A DNA stretch of 64,000 nucleotides from Methylobacterium sp. Leaf123 (GTDB lineage Bacteria; Pseudomonadota; Alphaproteobacteria; Rhizobiales; Beijerinckiaceae): NCBI RefSeq assembly GCF_001423405.1, contig NZ_LMNS01000039.1, forward strand, positions 1 to 64,000, given 5' to 3'. This document shows, piece after piece, positions 16,676-24,649 of the stretch (the first letter of the stretch is position 1; each line of letters starts with the position of its first letter). Below the pieces are notes generated by a model that made no database searches, was not told the origin of the DNA, and saw only the letters and a list, made by a program, of their open reading frames with translations. Position numbers and translations under genes: made by a program.

Positions 16676-16723
16676 GAGGCAACGTCCTCCCCCATCCAGG
16701 GGCCGAAGTCCGGGACGGCCCGG
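16676..16723 (+). promoter_or_regulatory. Guanidine-II (mini-ykkC)-like riboswitch, tentative
   Basis: CCGGG (16710-16714), ACGG (16715-16718) and CCCGG (16719-16723) form a 5-bp stem with an ACGG tetraloop, which is the ACGR-loop hairpin of guanidine-II riboswitches. It ends 23 bp before the GTG start of a Gdx/SugE-type exporter, and the putative ribosome-binding site TGAGG follows it. A first hairpin, GAGG/CCTC (16676-16679 and 16686-16689), has loop CAACGT, which contains ACGT rather than ACGR. The two-hairpin architecture is therefore only half canonical. Confidence 0.45.
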
Positions 16724-16746
16724 CTCATGCGCCCCATGAGGTTGCC

Positions 16747-17067
16747 GTGGCCTGGATCGTTCTCGTCGTCGCCGGTTTGCTGGAGGTCGTCTGGGCCTTC
16801 GCGATGAAGCAGTCGGAGGGCTTCTCCCGCTTCTGGCCCAGCGTCGTCACCCTCGTCGCGATGCTGCTGAGCGTCGTCTGCCTCGCATGGTCGATGCGCA
16901 GCCTGCCGCTCGGCACCGCCTACACGATCTGGACCGGCATCGGCGCCGTCGGTGCCTTCATCGTCGGCATCGCCTTCCTCGGCGAGGCGATGAGCGCCAC
17001 CCGCATCCTGGCGGCACTGCTGATCGTCAGCGGGCTCGTGCTGATGAAGCTGTCGAGCACGGCCTGA
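16747..17067 (+). CDS. sugE: SMR family exporter, Gdx/SugE type
   Basis: A 106-residue, four-helix small multidrug resistance protein. Starting at GTG 16747 (TGAGG five bases upstream), the protein begins VAWIVLVVAGLLEVVWAFAMK, placing the essential proton/substrate glutamate at residue 13, exactly as in SugE/Gdx. An open frame to 16663 would add 28 non-hydrophobic residues and is rejected. The WSMRSLPLGTAYTIWTGIGAVG segment and the closing LLIVSGLVLMKLSS fit the family. Gdx proteins export guanidinium, consistent with the ACGG-loop hairpin just upstream; a quaternary-ammonium exporter is the alternative. Confidence 0.88.
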   Translation: MAWIVLVVAGLLEVVWAFAMKQSEGFSRFWPSVVTLVAMLLSVVCLAWSMRSLPLGTAYTIWTGIGAVGAFIVGIAFLGEAMSATRILAALLIVSGLVLMKLSSTA

Positions 17068-17076
17068 GGCCGAGTC

Positions 17077-17868
17077 TCAGCCTTCGCAACCGGGAAACAC
17101 CGCGAACACATCCTCGCGCACCCGGTCGAGGATGCGCCGATAGGCCGGCTCGCAGGCCATGTCGGCGGTGATGCGGCCATACTGCGCGCCCTCGGCCAGC
17201 GCCCCGCGCTCCGGCACCAGAGCGAGCGGGGTCGCGGCCGGAGTGAGCTGCGTGCCGCGGCCGGAAAACAGGGTCGTCAGGATGCCGAACATCTCCCCCT
17301 GGATCGTCGGACGCCCGAGCACGGCGAGGCGGTACTGCCCCTGGAAGTTCGTGACGAGGTAGATCTGGCCCGATTGGTTCGGCACCGAGACGGTGCCGGA
17401 TTGGGCGAATGGCGCGTCGAGCCGCTCGGCCTCGCGGAAGACGAGCCGGGCGCTGTCGGTATCCCAGGCGATCTCGGTGCGGTAGGCGAAGATCGCCCCC
17501 GCCTGCCCGAAGGAGGGGCGGAGCGTCAGGTAGCGCCCGGTCAGGAAGGCCACCGCCTCACGGGTATAGGAGCCGAACTCTTCCGGCGCGTGCCGGGCCT
17601 TCTCCGGGGAAGCGACCGGCGGTGCGGGGGCTTGCACCCGCAGGGGAAGGCCGAGCGCCTCTTCCAGGCGCAGGGTGGTGGCCAGCGTGAAGGGCCGGCG
17701 GCCCGACAGCGCCTTTTCGAGGGTCGAGATGCTGATGCGGGCCGCGTCCGCCAGCGCTTGGCGCGACATCCGGCGGCGGGCGAGCGCCTCACGCACAGCG
17801 TCCGCGATGGCGCGGCTCTGCCCGGCGGGCAGTTCGGTCTCGGGGTGATCGGCCTCGATCAGCGACAT
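17077..17868 (-). CDS. XRE-type helix-turn-helix regulator with unknown C-terminal domain
   Basis: A 263-residue protein. Residues about 20-75 form an XRE-like HTH (AIADAVREALARRRMSRQAL, then SISTLEKALSGRRP); the remainder (about 95-263) is an alpha/beta domain with no family I recognise, perhaps a sensory module (QSGQIYLVTNFQGQYRLAVL). The ATG at 17868 is chosen over an upstream GTG at 17895 because a perfect inverted repeat (17871-17906) fills the intervening DNA. It sits between the convergent SMR gene and the sortase gene. Neither its target nor its ligand is evident. Confidence 0.7.
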   Translation of the reverse strand: MSLIEADHPETELPAGQSRAIADAVREALARRRMSRQALADAARISISTLEKALSGRRPFTLATTLRLEEALGLPLRVQAPAPPVASPEKARHAPEEFGSYTREAVAFLTGRYLTLRPSFGQAGAIFAYRTEIAWDTDSARLVFREAERLDAPFAQSGTVSVPNQSGQIYLVTNFQGQYRLAVLGRPTIQGEMFGILTTLFSGRGTQLTPAATPLALVPERGALAEGAQYGRITADMACEPAYRRILDRVREDVFAVFPGCEG

Positions 17869-17870
17869 CG

Positions 17871-17906
17871 CGTGCGGTTCCGGACGGATCCGCACAGAAC
17901 CGCACG
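17871..17906. promoter_or_regulatory. 10-bp perfect inverted repeat upstream of the XRE gene
   Basis: CGTGCGGTTC (17871-17880) and GAACCGCACG (17897-17906) are perfect inverted copies separated by 16 bp, starting 3 bp before the XRE-type regulator's ATG. The centre-to-centre distance of 26 bp spans about two and a half helical turns. Autoregulation by the adjacent protein is the simplest reading, and an mRNA hairpin over the start is the alternative. Confidence 0.5.
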
Positions 17907-17919
17907 GGTGAGGGAGGCG

Positions 17920-18543
17920 TCAAGGCTCGGCGGTCTCGTCGAGCACCGCCTCCACTAGCAACCGTTCCGGTCCCGGCGTCACCGCGTCGAGCGGCCAGCA
18001 GGTGGCGAGCACGAGGCGGTGGCCCGGCGCATCCGGATCGAGGCCGGAGGCGTCCCAGCGCACGACGCGTTTCCCCGTAACCCGGAAGCGGGCGGTAACC
18101 CCATCGCGGCGCGCCACTTCGATGGGATCACCGACGGCGAGCCGGCCGAGGCTGCGGAACTGGGTGTCGCGATGGGCAGCGTAGACCGCCGTTCCCGGCT
18201 CGCCCGCCTCCGGCGTGCCCTCGACATGGCCGGGCCCGAAGGCCAGCGCCTGCCCGCTCGATCCGGCCAGCACCACGTAATGCTCGCCGAGCCGCGGGAA
18301 GCCGATGCGGGCAACCGGCACCGTGTCGGCCCAGGGCCAGGGGCGGGCCGGCACGCCCTCGGCCAGGGTGCGGGCGAAGGCCCGCTCCAGCAGCACCTGC
18401 GCCAGAGCCGCCTTGGCCGGAATCCAGGCGGCCTGCACCAGGAGAACCAAGCCGGCCGCGACGAACAGGAGGGCCGGAAGGGCGGCAAAGCCCCTCCGAC
18501 CCGAGCGCCGCGATGCGGCGCCCTGTCGTGCGATCCCGTTCAC
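17920..18543 (-). CDS. Class GN sortase
   Basis: A 207-residue membrane-anchored transpeptidase of the proteobacterial class GN. A transmembrane anchor lies at about 19-40 and the sortase beta-barrel at about 65-203. The catalytic residues are visible: His124 (YAAHRD), Cys182 (LATCWP) and Arg194 (GPER). The GTG at 18543 overlaps the stop of the upstream gene as GTGA; a longer frame to 18603 would lie inside that gene and has no start signal. Class GN sortases normally act on one dedicated substrate encoded next door, here the VIT/vWA protein carrying LPQTA. Confidence 0.88.
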   Translation of the reverse strand: MNGIARQGAASRRSGRRGFAALPALLFVAAGLVLLVQAAWIPAKAALAQVLLERAFARTLAEGVPARPWPWADTVPVARIGFPRLGEHYVVLAGSSGQALAFGPGHVEGTPEAGEPGTAVYAAHRDTQFRSLGRLAVGDPIEVARRDGVTARFRVTGKRVVRWDASGLDPDAPGHRLVLATCWPLDAVTPGPERLLVEAVLDETAEP

Positions 18544-20756
18544 GCTGCGACCCGGCGGCGGGAGAGGACGAGACCGAGCGCCAGCAGCAGCGCCCCGAGC
18601 CATGCGCGGATCTCGAAATCCGTCGCAGTCTGCGGCAGCGCCACCGCGTGCGCGGCGGCCATCTGCGTGGCCGGGGCCGCGGCGCGGCGCTGGCGCGGCG
18701 GCGGGGGAAGCTGCGGAGCCTCATCCTGCGTGCCGAACACCGTCTCGAAATCCCAGCCGGCCGGCAGGTTGAGCGGCAGTTCGGTGCTGGCGAGGCGCAT
18801 CCCGGCCGGCCGGCGCGGGGTGGCGTCCACCGCCACCAGCGAGGTCAGGCGCGTCGTCAGCCCATGGTCGAGGGCCAGCCGCAGGATCGCCGCGTCGGCC
18901 GCCTCCGCGTTAAGCCCGCCGGTCAGACGCGCGGTCTCGGCCTCGGCGATCTTCGCCCGCGCCCAGAGCTTGCCGATGCCGGTCCCCTCCTGCGCCGCAT
19001 CGAGGTGCAGGCGCGTCTGCCAGGGCTGGCCGCCGATCCGGCCGGTGAGGGTCAGGGTGCCGCGAGCCTGCCCCATCCGGGCCGAGAGGGTGAGCGGCTC
19101 GCCGCGGTACAGGTCGGGCAAGCGGGCCGGCGTCACGTCGATGCCGGGCTCGGAGAAGGTCGCGGTCAGGTCGGTGACGGCGGGGCTTTCCAGCTTCACC
19201 AACAGGGCGCGCATCCGCTCGGTCACCTGATCGGGCGTGTCGATCTGGGTGAAGCTGCCCTGCCCGAGTTCGGCGGCGTGGCGCATCAGGTAGCCGTTCG
19301 GGGCCGAGCCGATGCCGACCATGAACAGCCGCGAGCGCCCGCGCTCCGTCGCGATGGCGGAGAAGATCTGCGCCTCGTTGCCGATGGCGCCGTCGGTGAG
19401 GAACACGACCTGGCGCAGGCGCCCCGTCTCCTCCGGCGTCGCGTCCCGCAGGGCGGCCTGGAGCGGCGCCAGCATCTCCGTGCCGCCGCTCGCCTGGAGC
19501 CCCGCCACGAAGCTCTTGGCGCGGGCCAGATGATGCGCGTCGGCGGGCACCAGATCCGGGAACAGCGTGTCGAAGCTGTGATCGAAGCGGATCACGTTGA
19601 AGCGGTCGCCTGCGCCCAGCCGGTCGAGACCGATGAGCAGGCTCGCCTTGGCTTGGCGCATCGAGGCGCCGCCCATGGAGCCGGAATTGTCGATGACGAA
19701 CACCACGTCGCGGGGCACGGGCGCGGTCGGGCTCGCGGTCTCGGGCGGGGTCACCACGGCGAGAACCGCCTCACCGCCGGCCACCCGCTCGCGGAACAGG
19801 CCGATCGAGGGTGCCTCGTCGGGGGCCGCATTCCAGGTCAGCTCGAAATCGCGGTCGGCGGCCGTGGCGCCGTCAGCGAGCGTGATGCGGCGCTCGCTCG
19901 CGGACAGTTCCTCGACGCGGACCGCGTGGGTGGCGCTGCGGACTTGGCCCAGCGGAAAGCCGGCCTTGAGATCGATGGTGAGCGTCAGCGGGTTGATCGG
20001 CGCGTGGCGGGCTGGGTCGAGCACCGGGGCCGCGATCACTTCACGGTCCGGGACGGGATCGGCGGCGGAGCCCCGCTCGACGACGGAGGTCACCGCCGGG
20101 GGAGCGGGGCTGTAGCGCGGGGCGGCGACGGTCGGCAGACGCAGGGCGTAGGTGCCGGCCGAGGACCGCACCGGCTGCTGGTATTCGATCTGCACCAGCA
20201 CCGTCTCGCCAGGGCCGATATTGGCGATTGCGTTGGTGAACAGGTTGGGCCGCTGCTGCTCGGTGAGCGCGGCCGCCTTGCCCTCGGCCTTCGCCGCCTC
20301 GTAGACGCGCCGCGCCGCCGCGCGCTCGCGGATGTCGGCGACGATGACCCGGTCGCCGACCACGAGCTTCATCGTATCGACCGCCGCATCCTCCGGCAGC
20401 GGGAACAGATAGGTGCCCTCGACCCATTCGGTGGTCGTGTTGCGGAAGGCCTGGGTGATCGTCGCCCGCGCGGTCGGGCCGCTGACGGTGATCGCGGCGT
20501 CCGCCTTCAGGCGGGGCGCCTCGACGGGCGCACCGCCCTCGAAGCGCAGCAGCAGCGTGCCGCTACCCTCTTGGGCCCTCGAATCCTGTGCCCTCACATC
20601 CTGTGCCCTTGCCGGCGCGATGCCGGCGATGAGGGCGAGTAGGAGGGCGATCAGCGGCCCGAGCAGCAGGTTGCGCGTCAGGCCCAGCGCCGGGGGCGCG
20701 AGCGCCGAGCGAGGTTGCGGAGGGTGTGGGAGCGGGAAGAGGGGAAGCGAGAGCAT
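18540..20756 (-). CDS. VIT and vWA domain sortase substrate (marine proteobacterial sortase target type)
   Basis: A 738-residue exported protein. Residues 1-55 hold a long signal sequence ending ARAQ. A VIT domain follows (about 65-215, with the typical EGTYLFPLPEDAAVD and KAAALTEQQRPNLF text). A von Willebrand A domain with the MIDAS motif DNSGSMGG is near residue 350. The C-terminus has the sorting signal LPQTA (707-711), a hydrophobic helix and the tail SRRRVAA. The start at 20756 has GGAGG five bases upstream; an in-frame ATG at 20768 would remove that site. Its stop overlaps the sortase gene, which makes a two-gene substrate/enzyme operon. It is presumably attached to a periplasmic or membrane partner rather than Gram-positive wall. 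Confidence 0.9.
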   Translation of the reverse strand: MLSLPLFPLPHPPQPRSALAPPALGLTRNLLLGPLIALLLALIAGIAPARAQDVRAQDSRAQEGSGTLLLRFEGGAPVEAPRLKADAAITVSGPTARATITQAFRNTTTEWVEGTYLFPLPEDAAVDTMKLVVGDRVIVADIRERAAARRVYEAAKAEGKAAALTEQQRPNLFTNAIANIGPGETVLVQIEYQQPVRSSAGTYALRLPTVAAPRYSPAPPAVTSVVERGSAADPVPDREVIAAPVLDPARHAPINPLTLTIDLKAGFPLGQVRSATHAVRVEELSASERRITLADGATAADRDFELTWNAAPDEAPSIGLFRERVAGGEAVLAVVTPPETASPTAPVPRDVVFVIDNSGSMGGASMRQAKASLLIGLDRLGAGDRFNVIRFDHSFDTLFPDLVPADAHHLARAKSFVAGLQASGGTEMLAPLQAALRDATPEETGRLRQVVFLTDGAIGNEAQIFSAIATERGRSRLFMVGIGSAPNGYLMRHAAELGQGSFTQIDTPDQVTERMRALLVKLESPAVTDLTATFSEPGIDVTPARLPDLYRGEPLTLSARMGQARGTLTLTGRIGGQPWQTRLHLDAAQEGTGIGKLWARAKIAEAETARLTGGLNAEAADAAILRLALDHGLTTRLTSLVAVDATPRRPAGMRLASTELPLNLPAGWDFETVFGTQDEAPQLPPPPRQRRAAAPATQMAAAHAVALPQTATDFEIRAWLGALLLALGLVLSRRRVAA

Positions 20757-21000
20757 GGGAGCCTCCATCGGCGGATGCCGGCCCGGTGGCCGGTTCCTGC
20801 CAAGGCTCCTCCAGCGGGCGCTCCGCCGCCACGGGACGCTTCGCCCACCTTCGGCCCCGCTCCGCACCCGAGCGGCCCGCGATGTCCGGAAAGCGGCGCC
20901 ATTGCCCGCTTATGGTGACGCTTCGTCCGGATCGGTGCGGAGATCGGGCGCGGCGTCACGGCCCGCTTCCCGCGGCGCGCGAACCGCCTACATCGGGGCG

Positions 21001-21612
21001 ATGTCTCGCTCGACCCTGCCGTCCACCACCCGCATCGTCTGCATCCGCCACGGCGAATCGACGTTCAACGCGCATCACGAGGCGACGGGGCGCGACCCCG
21101 GCCATATCGATGCCCGCCTGTCCGAGCGCGGCCACGCCCAGGTCGCCGCGGCCCGCAAGGCGCTGCGCGCGATTCCCTTCGAACTCGTCGTCACCTCGCC
21201 GCTGACCCGGGCACTCCAGACCACCGCCGGGATCTTCTCCGACCATCCGGCGCGGCCCGACGTGCTGGTGGAGGTGCTCCACCGCGAGTGCCAGGAGAGC
21301 AGTTGCGATATCGGCCGGGCGGCCTCGGTGCTGGCGCAGGAATTTCCGGCCTTCCAAGTCGGCCATCTGCCCGAGACGTGGTGGTACGCGGACGGCGAGG
21401 CCGGGCCGGAGGGCTGGCATGTCGAGCCGCGGACCCTGTTCGACCAGCGCGTCTCGGGGTTTCGCGATTGGCTGCGGGCGCGGCCGGAGCGGACCATCGG
21501 GGTCGTCGGCCACTGCACCTTCTTCTACCACCTGACCGGGCGCTGGCTCGCCAACTGCGAGGCGCTCGACGTCGACCTCACGGCGGAGCCGCGCCCGCGC
21601 GCCTATGGCTGA
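21001..21612 (+). CDS. Histidine phosphatase family protein
   Basis: A 203-residue protein of the phosphoglycerate mutase-like branch. The phosphohistidine motif is IRHGESTFN (His17), with ARLSERGHAQ downstream, the SPLTRALQT arginine motif, and the second catalytic histidine in VVGHCTFFYHLTG. The start at 21001 gives the family start point just before the first strand. It may dephosphorylate a small metabolite or protein; the physiological substrate cannot be read. Its 3' end overlaps the convergent next gene by 10 bp. Confidence 0.85.
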   Translation: MSRSTLPSTTRIVCIRHGESTFNAHHEATGRDPGHIDARLSERGHAQVAAARKALRAIPFELVVTSPLTRALQTTAGIFSDHPARPDVLVEVLHRECQESSCDIGRAASVLAQEFPAFQVGHLPETWWYADGEAGPEGWHVEPRTLFDQRVSGFRDWLRARPERTIGVVGHCTFFYHLTGRWLANCEALDVDLTAEPRPRAYG

Positions 21613-22334
21613 ACTTTTGCCCGCGCCGCTTCCAGGCGTTCGCGGGCGGAGGGCAGGTCGATCTCCGGGGCCTGCCGGCCGATTCTAAGCGCCGTGTCGA
21701 GGAGGCCGAGCGCGATCCGCCACGTTCCATCTGCGAAGGGGGCCGCCCCCTCGGCCACCTCGGCGGCGCTGCGCGGGTCGTCGAAGGCGCGCAAAGCCGC
21801 TGTGGCGGTGCGCGACACGGCGGAGGCGCGGGCGCCCGCGATCCAGGCGTGGCGGCTGGCAGCGGCGTGGGACAGCGCGCCGCCCTGCATCTCGGCGGCA
21901 CGGAGCGCAACCATGACCGCTTGCGGGTCGGAGGCCGTCTCGCAGCGTGCGGCGAGCGCCGGCAATCCCGCCGCGTCGAGCAGCGGCGGAAGGATGCGGC
22001 GGGCGCTCTCGAGCGCGAGGAAGGCGGTGCGGGCGGCCTCGACCGCGGGCGCATCCGCCGAGCCGGAGAGCCGCAGCACGAACGCCATCAACCCCTGCCG
22101 CTCGGCCTCCGGCATGGCGTCGTTGAGGCCGAGCGCGTAGGCCGCGAGCGGACGCGAGAAGCAGGGCGGACAGTCCCCGCTCGCGGTGATCGCCCGGTAG
22201 GGCAGCCCCGCCGCGACCATCGCCGCCTCGTTGATGCAGGTGCCCCCGTCCGGTCCGGGGAAGGCGTGCGAGCCCTTCAGGAGCCGCCAGTTGAGGAGGG
22301 GCGCGAAGGCGTCGAGGGCGTGGTGTTCGCTCAA
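21603..22334 (-). CDS. Conserved hypothetical protein with CINEAA and CPPCF motifs
   Basis: A 243-residue soluble, mostly helical, Ala-rich protein of unknown function. Near the N-terminus it has GPDGGTCINEAAMVAAGLPY, and soon after the CxxC motif SGDCPPCFSRPLAAYALGLND. The rest looks like helical repeats. From memory, similar GGTCINEAA...CPPCF proteins occur in several bacterial phyla without assigned function. The start is TTG 22334: GGGAGGAG lies six bases upstream, and the residues before it in the frame look noncoding. Three cysteines in the N-terminal 80 residues could bind a metal or be redox-active. Confidence 0.7.
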   Translation of the reverse strand: MSEHHALDAFAPLLNWRLLKGSHAFPGPDGGTCINEAAMVAAGLPYRAITASGDCPPCFSRPLAAYALGLNDAMPEAERQGLMAFVLRLSGSADAPAVEAARTAFLALESARRILPPLLDAAGLPALAARCETASDPQAVMVALRAAEMQGGALSHAAASRHAWIAGARASAVSRTATAALRAFDDPRSAAEVAEGAAPFADGTWRIALGLLDTALRIGRQAPEIDLPSARERLEAARAKVQP

Positions 22335-22396
22335 GCAGGGCTCCTCCCGATCCGAGAGAAGCTTGCACAGCTTCGATGGCCTTGGCGAGAGGGCGT

Positions 22397-23410
22397 TTAG
22401 CCACCCAAGCCAGAGGCCAATCCCGACAGCATGGCGAGCCCGAGCACCAGCACGAAGGCGCCGGCCAGCAATTCGAGCCCGCCGACTGCCAGCGCGCCGG
22501 CCTGCCCGCGCCCGCCCGCGAGCCGCAGCGCCAGGGCCTTGGCGAACACCGCGAGGCTTGCGAGCGCGCCGGTGGTGAGCGCGGTGCCGAGCGCCATGGC
22601 GAAGGTCGTGGCGATGCCGGCGGCGAGCAGGCCTTGTGCGGCGCAGAACACGAGGATCAGCACCGCCCCGGCGCAGGGGCGCGAGCCTGCGGCGAGCACC
22701 ACGCCCGCCCGCTCGCGCCAGCCGCCGAGCCGGTCGAGGGCGGCGGCATCGGTCAGGTGGGTATGGCCGCAACCGGGGCCGCAGGCCTCGGCCGGCGCAT
22801 CGGTGGCGAGGCCGGCGAGCCGCCCGGCCTTGCGCCACGTCACCGCGGCGCCGAGCGCCGCCACGAGGGCGAAGCTCACGGTCTCGATCAGGGTGCCGGC
22901 CCGCGTCATCCCGGCAGCGGTCGTGCTGAGGACGAGGACGCCGACCAGCACGATGGCGATGGCCACAAGCGCCTGAAGCAGGGCGGCGGCGGCGCTCAGG
23001 GCGAAGCCGCGCCGCAGCGTCCGCTCACCGGCCACGATGTAGCCGGCGATCACCGCCTTACCGTGGCCGGGACCGGCGGCGTGGAACACGCCGTAGGCAA
23101 AGCCCATCACGATGAGCGGCATCCAGGGGCCGCCGGCCTTCAGCGCCGTCACGGCCGCGCGGAGATGGCTGGAGAAATTGGACTGGACCGCGAGCAGCCA
23201 GCCGCCGAGCCCGGTCGTTGCGGGCGCGGCTTCGCGAAAACCGATGCCGAAGGGCGAGCGCGGCGGCGGCGCGGCGGGGGGGCCGAGCGCCCAGGCGATC
23301 CCGCCGAGGATGCCGGCGGCCGTCAGCACCGCCCCGGCGGCGAGCGCCAGCCGCAGCGGCCACCGGCTGCCGGCCAGACCTGCGGGGCGCAGGGCGGCGG
23401 TCAGGGACAT
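22397..23410 (-). CDS. NicO family nickel/cobalt exporter (RcnA-like)
   Basis: A 337-residue membrane protein with about seven helices. The signature GFAYGVFHAAGPGHGKAVIA near residue 115 is the HX4-6 helix motif of the NicO/RcnA family, and GSRPCAGAVLILVFCAAQGL is the second conserved segment. A cysteine/histidine loop (CGPGCGHTHL) between them probably binds metal. Transport direction is likely export, as in RcnA. It overlaps the DUF1007 gene, a frequent neighbour of this family. The Ni versus Co preference is open. Confidence 0.85.
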   Translation of the reverse strand: MSLTAALRPAGLAGSRWPLRLALAAGAVLTAAGILGGIAWALGPPAAPPPRSPFGIGFREAAPATTGLGGWLLAVQSNFSSHLRAAVTALKAGGPWMPLIVMGFAYGVFHAAGPGHGKAVIAGYIVAGERTLRRGFALSAAAALLQALVAIAIVLVGVLVLSTTAAGMTRAGTLIETVSFALVAALGAAVTWRKAGRLAGLATDAPAEACGPGCGHTHLTDAAALDRLGGWRERAGVVLAAGSRPCAGAVLILVFCAAQGLLAAGIATTFAMALGTALTTGALASLAVFAKALALRLAGGRGQAGALAVGGLELLAGAFVLVLGLAMLSGLASGLGG

Positions 23411-24078
23411 GCGACGATGGCCCGGTTGGCGAATTGCTCGCCGTAATTCGACGCGGCGGTGAGCGCTTCGAACATCGCCTCGGTCATCGACTGGCCGGCG
23501 GCGGCCACCGTGGGTTCGGTGTTCTTCGCCCGCGTCACCGTCATGCTGCAGCCGGGGGCAGCGCCGGCGAGGCGCAGCGCGTCGGCGCCCTCGGCGAGGC
23601 TGAAGGCGATGAAGTAGGTCGGATCGTAGACCTCGACCGCCGCAACGCCCTTACCCTGGGCGGCGGGGGTCTTGAGCGGCAGCAGGAAGCTCAAGGTGAG
23701 CTTGCCGCCCTCCATGGCCATCCGCGCCTCCTGCGGCTCGGCGAAGGCCTGCTCCTTGCCGGCCACCTTGAGCTTCGTGAAGTAGGCGAACTCGGCGAGG
23801 TTGCCGGCATGCTCCTTGGCCGAGCCCTGAAGCTCCTCGGGCGAGACCTTGCCGTCGCCGTTGGCGTCGAGACCCTGCGTCAGGAAGGCGGTGTATTCGG
23901 GGTCGAAGGTCCAGGCATGGCGGATGCCGGTGACGCGGCCCGCCTCGTAGGCGAGTTCGGCCTTGGCGGTGATCCAGACATGGGGGTGGGCCCAGGCCGG
24001 GCGCACGGTCGCAAGACCGGCGGCAAGGCCGAGCGCGGCGGCAAGGGCGCGATATCGGAGAGAGGCGGCGATCGGCAT
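23401..24078 (-). CDS. DUF1007 family periplasmic protein
   Basis: A 225-residue protein with a signal peptide ending ARPAWA-HPHVW; the mature protein begins with the HPHVWI signature of DUF1007, in which the histidines may bind metal. An EF-hand-like loop, DANGDGKVSPEE, lies near residue 75. It is encoded just upstream of, and overlaps, the NicO exporter gene by 10 bp, so it is probably its periplasmic partner in nickel/cobalt handling. The start at 24078 is set by the signal peptide; the frame runs further upstream with noncoding-like composition. Confidence 0.82.
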   Translation of the reverse strand: MPIAASLRYRALAAALGLAAGLATVRPAWAHPHVWITAKAELAYEAGRVTGIRHAWTFDPEYTAFLTQGLDANGDGKVSPEELQGSAKEHAGNLAEFAYFTKLKVAGKEQAFAEPQEARMAMEGGKLTLSFLLPLKTPAAQGKGVAAVEVYDPTYFIAFSLAEGADALRLAGAAPGCSMTVTRAKNTEPTVAAAGQSMTEAMFEALTAASNYGEQFANRAIVACP

Positions 24079-24190
24079 GGCGCTCGGGGGAGGCTCGCGG
24101 CAGGTCGGGCGGTGACGACGATGGGCCGGATCCTGCCCGTCCGATCGGGCGAAAGCAGGGCGCCGGGGCGCCTCCGCCGATCCCCTCGCG

Positions 24191-24649
24191 CTAGGGCCGC
24201 TTGAGCAGCGCCTCGACCTCGGCCTTCTCCGCATGGGAGAGGTCGTCGGCCTTCGGCGGGCGGCGGCGCGACAGGCGCCAGATGCCGAAGGCGCCGAAGC
24301 CCACCGCGAGCAGCGGGCTCAGCCAGAGCAGCAGGGTGTGCCAGCCGAAGACGGGGCGCAGCAGCACGAATTCGCCGTAGCGGGCCACGACGTAATCGAT
24401 GACCTGGCCGTTGCTGTCGCCCTCTTTGAGCCGCTCGCGCACCAGCACGCGCAGATCCTTGGCGAGCGGCGCGTCGGAATCGTCGATCGACTGGTTCTGG
24501 CAGACGAGGCAGCGCAGGCCTTCCGAGATGTGCCGCGCCCGCGCCTCCATGGCGGGGTCCTTCAGCACCTCGTTGGGCTGCACCGCGAGCGCAGGGAGCG
24601 CAGTGAGGCTTAAGCAGAGCGCGAGGATCGTGGAGCGAAAGCGGGTCAT
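24191..24649 (-). CDS. ccmH: Cytochrome c maturation protein CcmH (CycL)
   Basis: A 152-residue membrane thiol protein that keeps the apocytochrome c haem-binding cysteines reduced. It has a signal peptide (to about residue 22), the redox motif LRCLVCQNQ with Cys47 and Cys50, and one transmembrane helix at about 103-124. Its ATG overlaps the ccmF stop (ATGA). It ends the four-gene ccmI-ccmE-ccmF-ccmH operon, the fixed alphaproteobacterial order. Confidence 0.95.
   Translation of the reverse strand: MTRFRSTILALCLSLTALPALAVQPNEVLKDPAMEARARHISEGLRCLVCQNQSIDDSDAPLAKDLRVLVRERLKEGDSNGQVIDYVVARYGEFVLLRPVFGWHTLLLWLSPLLAVGFGAFGIWRLSRRRPPKADDLSHAEKAEVEALLKRP

Noticed and set aside
16607-16746. Guanidine-I (ykkC) riboswitch upstream of the SMR gene
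   Set aside because: The conserved guanidine-I core sequences are not found; only an ACGG-loop hairpin of the guanidine-II kind is present.
21640-22400. Alternative long minus-strand frame (to 22838) for the CINEAA protein
   Set aside because: The upstream part is Arg-rich mirror sequence of the NicO gene; the TTG at 22334 with GGGAGGAG explains the real start.
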